Of a DNA stretch of 64,000 nucleotides, positions 63,271 to 64,000 are shown piece after piece. The notes beneath the pieces were generated by a model. That model was not told where the DNA came from. It saw only the letters and a list, made by a program, of their open reading frames with translations, and did not search any database. The first letter of the stretch is position 1, and each line of letters starts with the position of its first letter. This stretch comes from Chloroflexota bacterium (GTDB lineage Bacteria > Chloroflexota > Dehalococcoidia > E44-bin15), in NCBI GenBank assembly GCA_030604825.1, contig JAUVVB010000007.1, forward strand, positions 1 through 64,000, read 5' to 3'. The position numbers were made by a program, and so were the translations under genes.

Positions 63271-64000
63271 TCAGTACGGCACCTTCTCCTTGAACTCCAG
63301 GATCGCTGCTTTGAGCGCCTCCTCGGTCTCTTCACTGAGCTCTTTATCCTGGGCGATGCGCTCACAGATCTCGGGGTGGCTCATCTCCATGAAGCGGTGG
63401 AAGGCATCCTCAAACGCCCTCACCCGCTCTACTGGCACGTCATCGAGGTAGCCATTGATCACCGCATAGAGGATGGCGACCTCTTTCTCCAGGAGCATGG
63501 GTACATACTGGGGCTGCTTCAGCACCTCGGTGATCCTCTGCCCCCGCTCCAGTTGCGCCCTGGTGATCCTGTCCAGCTCAGCAGCGCCAAACTGGGCAAA
63601 GGCGGCCAGCTCCCGATACTGGGCCAGGTCAAGCCTTAGCTTTCCCGCCACCTGCTTCATCGCCTTTGTCTGGGCGGCACCCCCCACCCTGGAGACGGAA
63701 AGCCCCACGTTCAAGGCTGGCCTGATTCCAGCGTTGAACAGGTCGGTCTCCAGGTAAATCTGGCCGTCGGTTATGGAAATGACGTTGGTGGGGATATAGG
63801 CTGATATGTCGTTGGCCTGGGTCTCGATGATGGGAAGGGCGGTAAGGGAGCCACCGCCATATTCGGGGGCCATCTTGGCGGCGCGCTCCAGAAGCCGGCT
63901 GTGCAGATAGAATATGTCACCGGGATAGGCCTCCCGACCCGGAGGGCGGCGCAGCAGCAGGGAGAGCTGGCGATAGGCCCAGGCGTGCTTGGAGAGGTCA
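63271..64000 (-). CDS. atpA: ATP synthase F1 alpha subunit, 5' part outside window
   Basis: C-terminal 242 codons of the regulatory subunit; the frame stays open through the window edge. Visible: [60 protein letters not shown], and [22 protein letters not shown]. Continues the minus-strand atp operon; atpH and earlier genes are expected upstream, outside the window. Confidence 0.96.
   Translation of the reverse strand, partial: DLSKHAWAYRQLSLLLRRPPGREAYPGDIFYLHSRLLERAAKMAPEYGGGSLTALPIIETQANDISAYIPTNVISITDGQIYLETDLFNAGIRPALNVGLSVSRVGGAAQTKAMKQVAGKLRLDLAQYRELAAFAQFGAAELDRITRAQLERGQRITEVLKQPQYVPMLLEKEVAILYAVINGYLDDVPVERVRAFEDAFHRFMEMSHPEICERIAQDKELSEETEEALKAAILEFKEKVPY

Overview
The window reads as a chromosomal segment of an uncultured Chloroflexota bacterium, most likely class Dehalococcoidia. 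This rests on gene content and order recalled from that group, not on a search: a long rpsB-tsf-pyrH-frr-uppS-cdsA-dxr-rseP-ispG-proS-nusA-rnpM-infB-rbfA-truB run, a very short EF-Ts, small zinc-ribbon proteins, several stand-alone enoyl-CoA hydratases and nitronate monooxygenase-like proteins, and a PDGLE-type CbiMNQO metal transporter. DNA is GC-rich, translation often starts at GTG or TTG, and genes overlap by 1-4 bases. No rRNA, CRISPR array, transposase or integrase was seen.

Layout. 1-9,060: 3' part of leucyl aminopeptidase, two tandem metallo-beta-lactamase-fold paralogues, two enoyl-CoA hydratases, a TGS GTPase, and a minus-strand trio (ABC-type ATPase, unknown helical protein, ADP-ribosylglycohydrolase). 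9,070-18,000: accessory zone with a BACON-repeat surface protein, PlsY plus a membrane glycosyltransferase, a zinc-ribbon/RRM RNA-binding pair with an unusual leader, an attC-like element, a third enoyl-CoA hydratase, a nitronate monooxygenase and CoA-transferase remnants. 18,000-28,600: four tRNAs, FmdB-type zinc ribbons, dtd, a Fur-family regulator and the metal transporter, NAD biosynthesis (nadC, nadB, nadA), miaB and a fifth tRNA. 28,645-48,400: the large translation/isoprenoid/lipid operon, broken between cdsA and dxr by an island of about 4.6 kb flanked by an imperfect 102-bp direct repeat (PEBP lipoprotein, amidase, TreT-like glycosyltransferase, zinc ribbon). 48,430-58,700: a DUF5679 protein, two PHP phosphoesterases, an inositol-lipid cluster (inositol-phosphate synthase, PHP, PimA-like glycosyltransferase, CDP-alcohol phosphatidyltransferase), a gluzincin protease, prfB with a programmed frameshift, endonuclease V, rpsP-khpA-rimM and a second nitronate monooxygenase. 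58,750-64,000: the minus-strand ATP synthase operon (atpA partial, atpG, atpD, atpC), with a two-gene AAA-ATPase/PIN-like cassette inserted between atpD and atpC.

The most interesting signals are small insertions inside otherwise rigid housekeeping operons: AAA plus PIN-like in the ATP synthase operon, the repeat-flanked island in cdsA/dxr, and a pentapeptide-repeat/ion-channel fusion between ispG and proS. Several readable regulatory structures stand out: paired TTGCAA-N4-TTGCAA operators at the Fur gene and the metal transporter, a start-codon-sequestering stem before the zinc-ribbon/RRM pair, and a promoter, operator-like palindrome and terminator in the nusA leader. All functional assignments come from reading motifs; no database search was possible.
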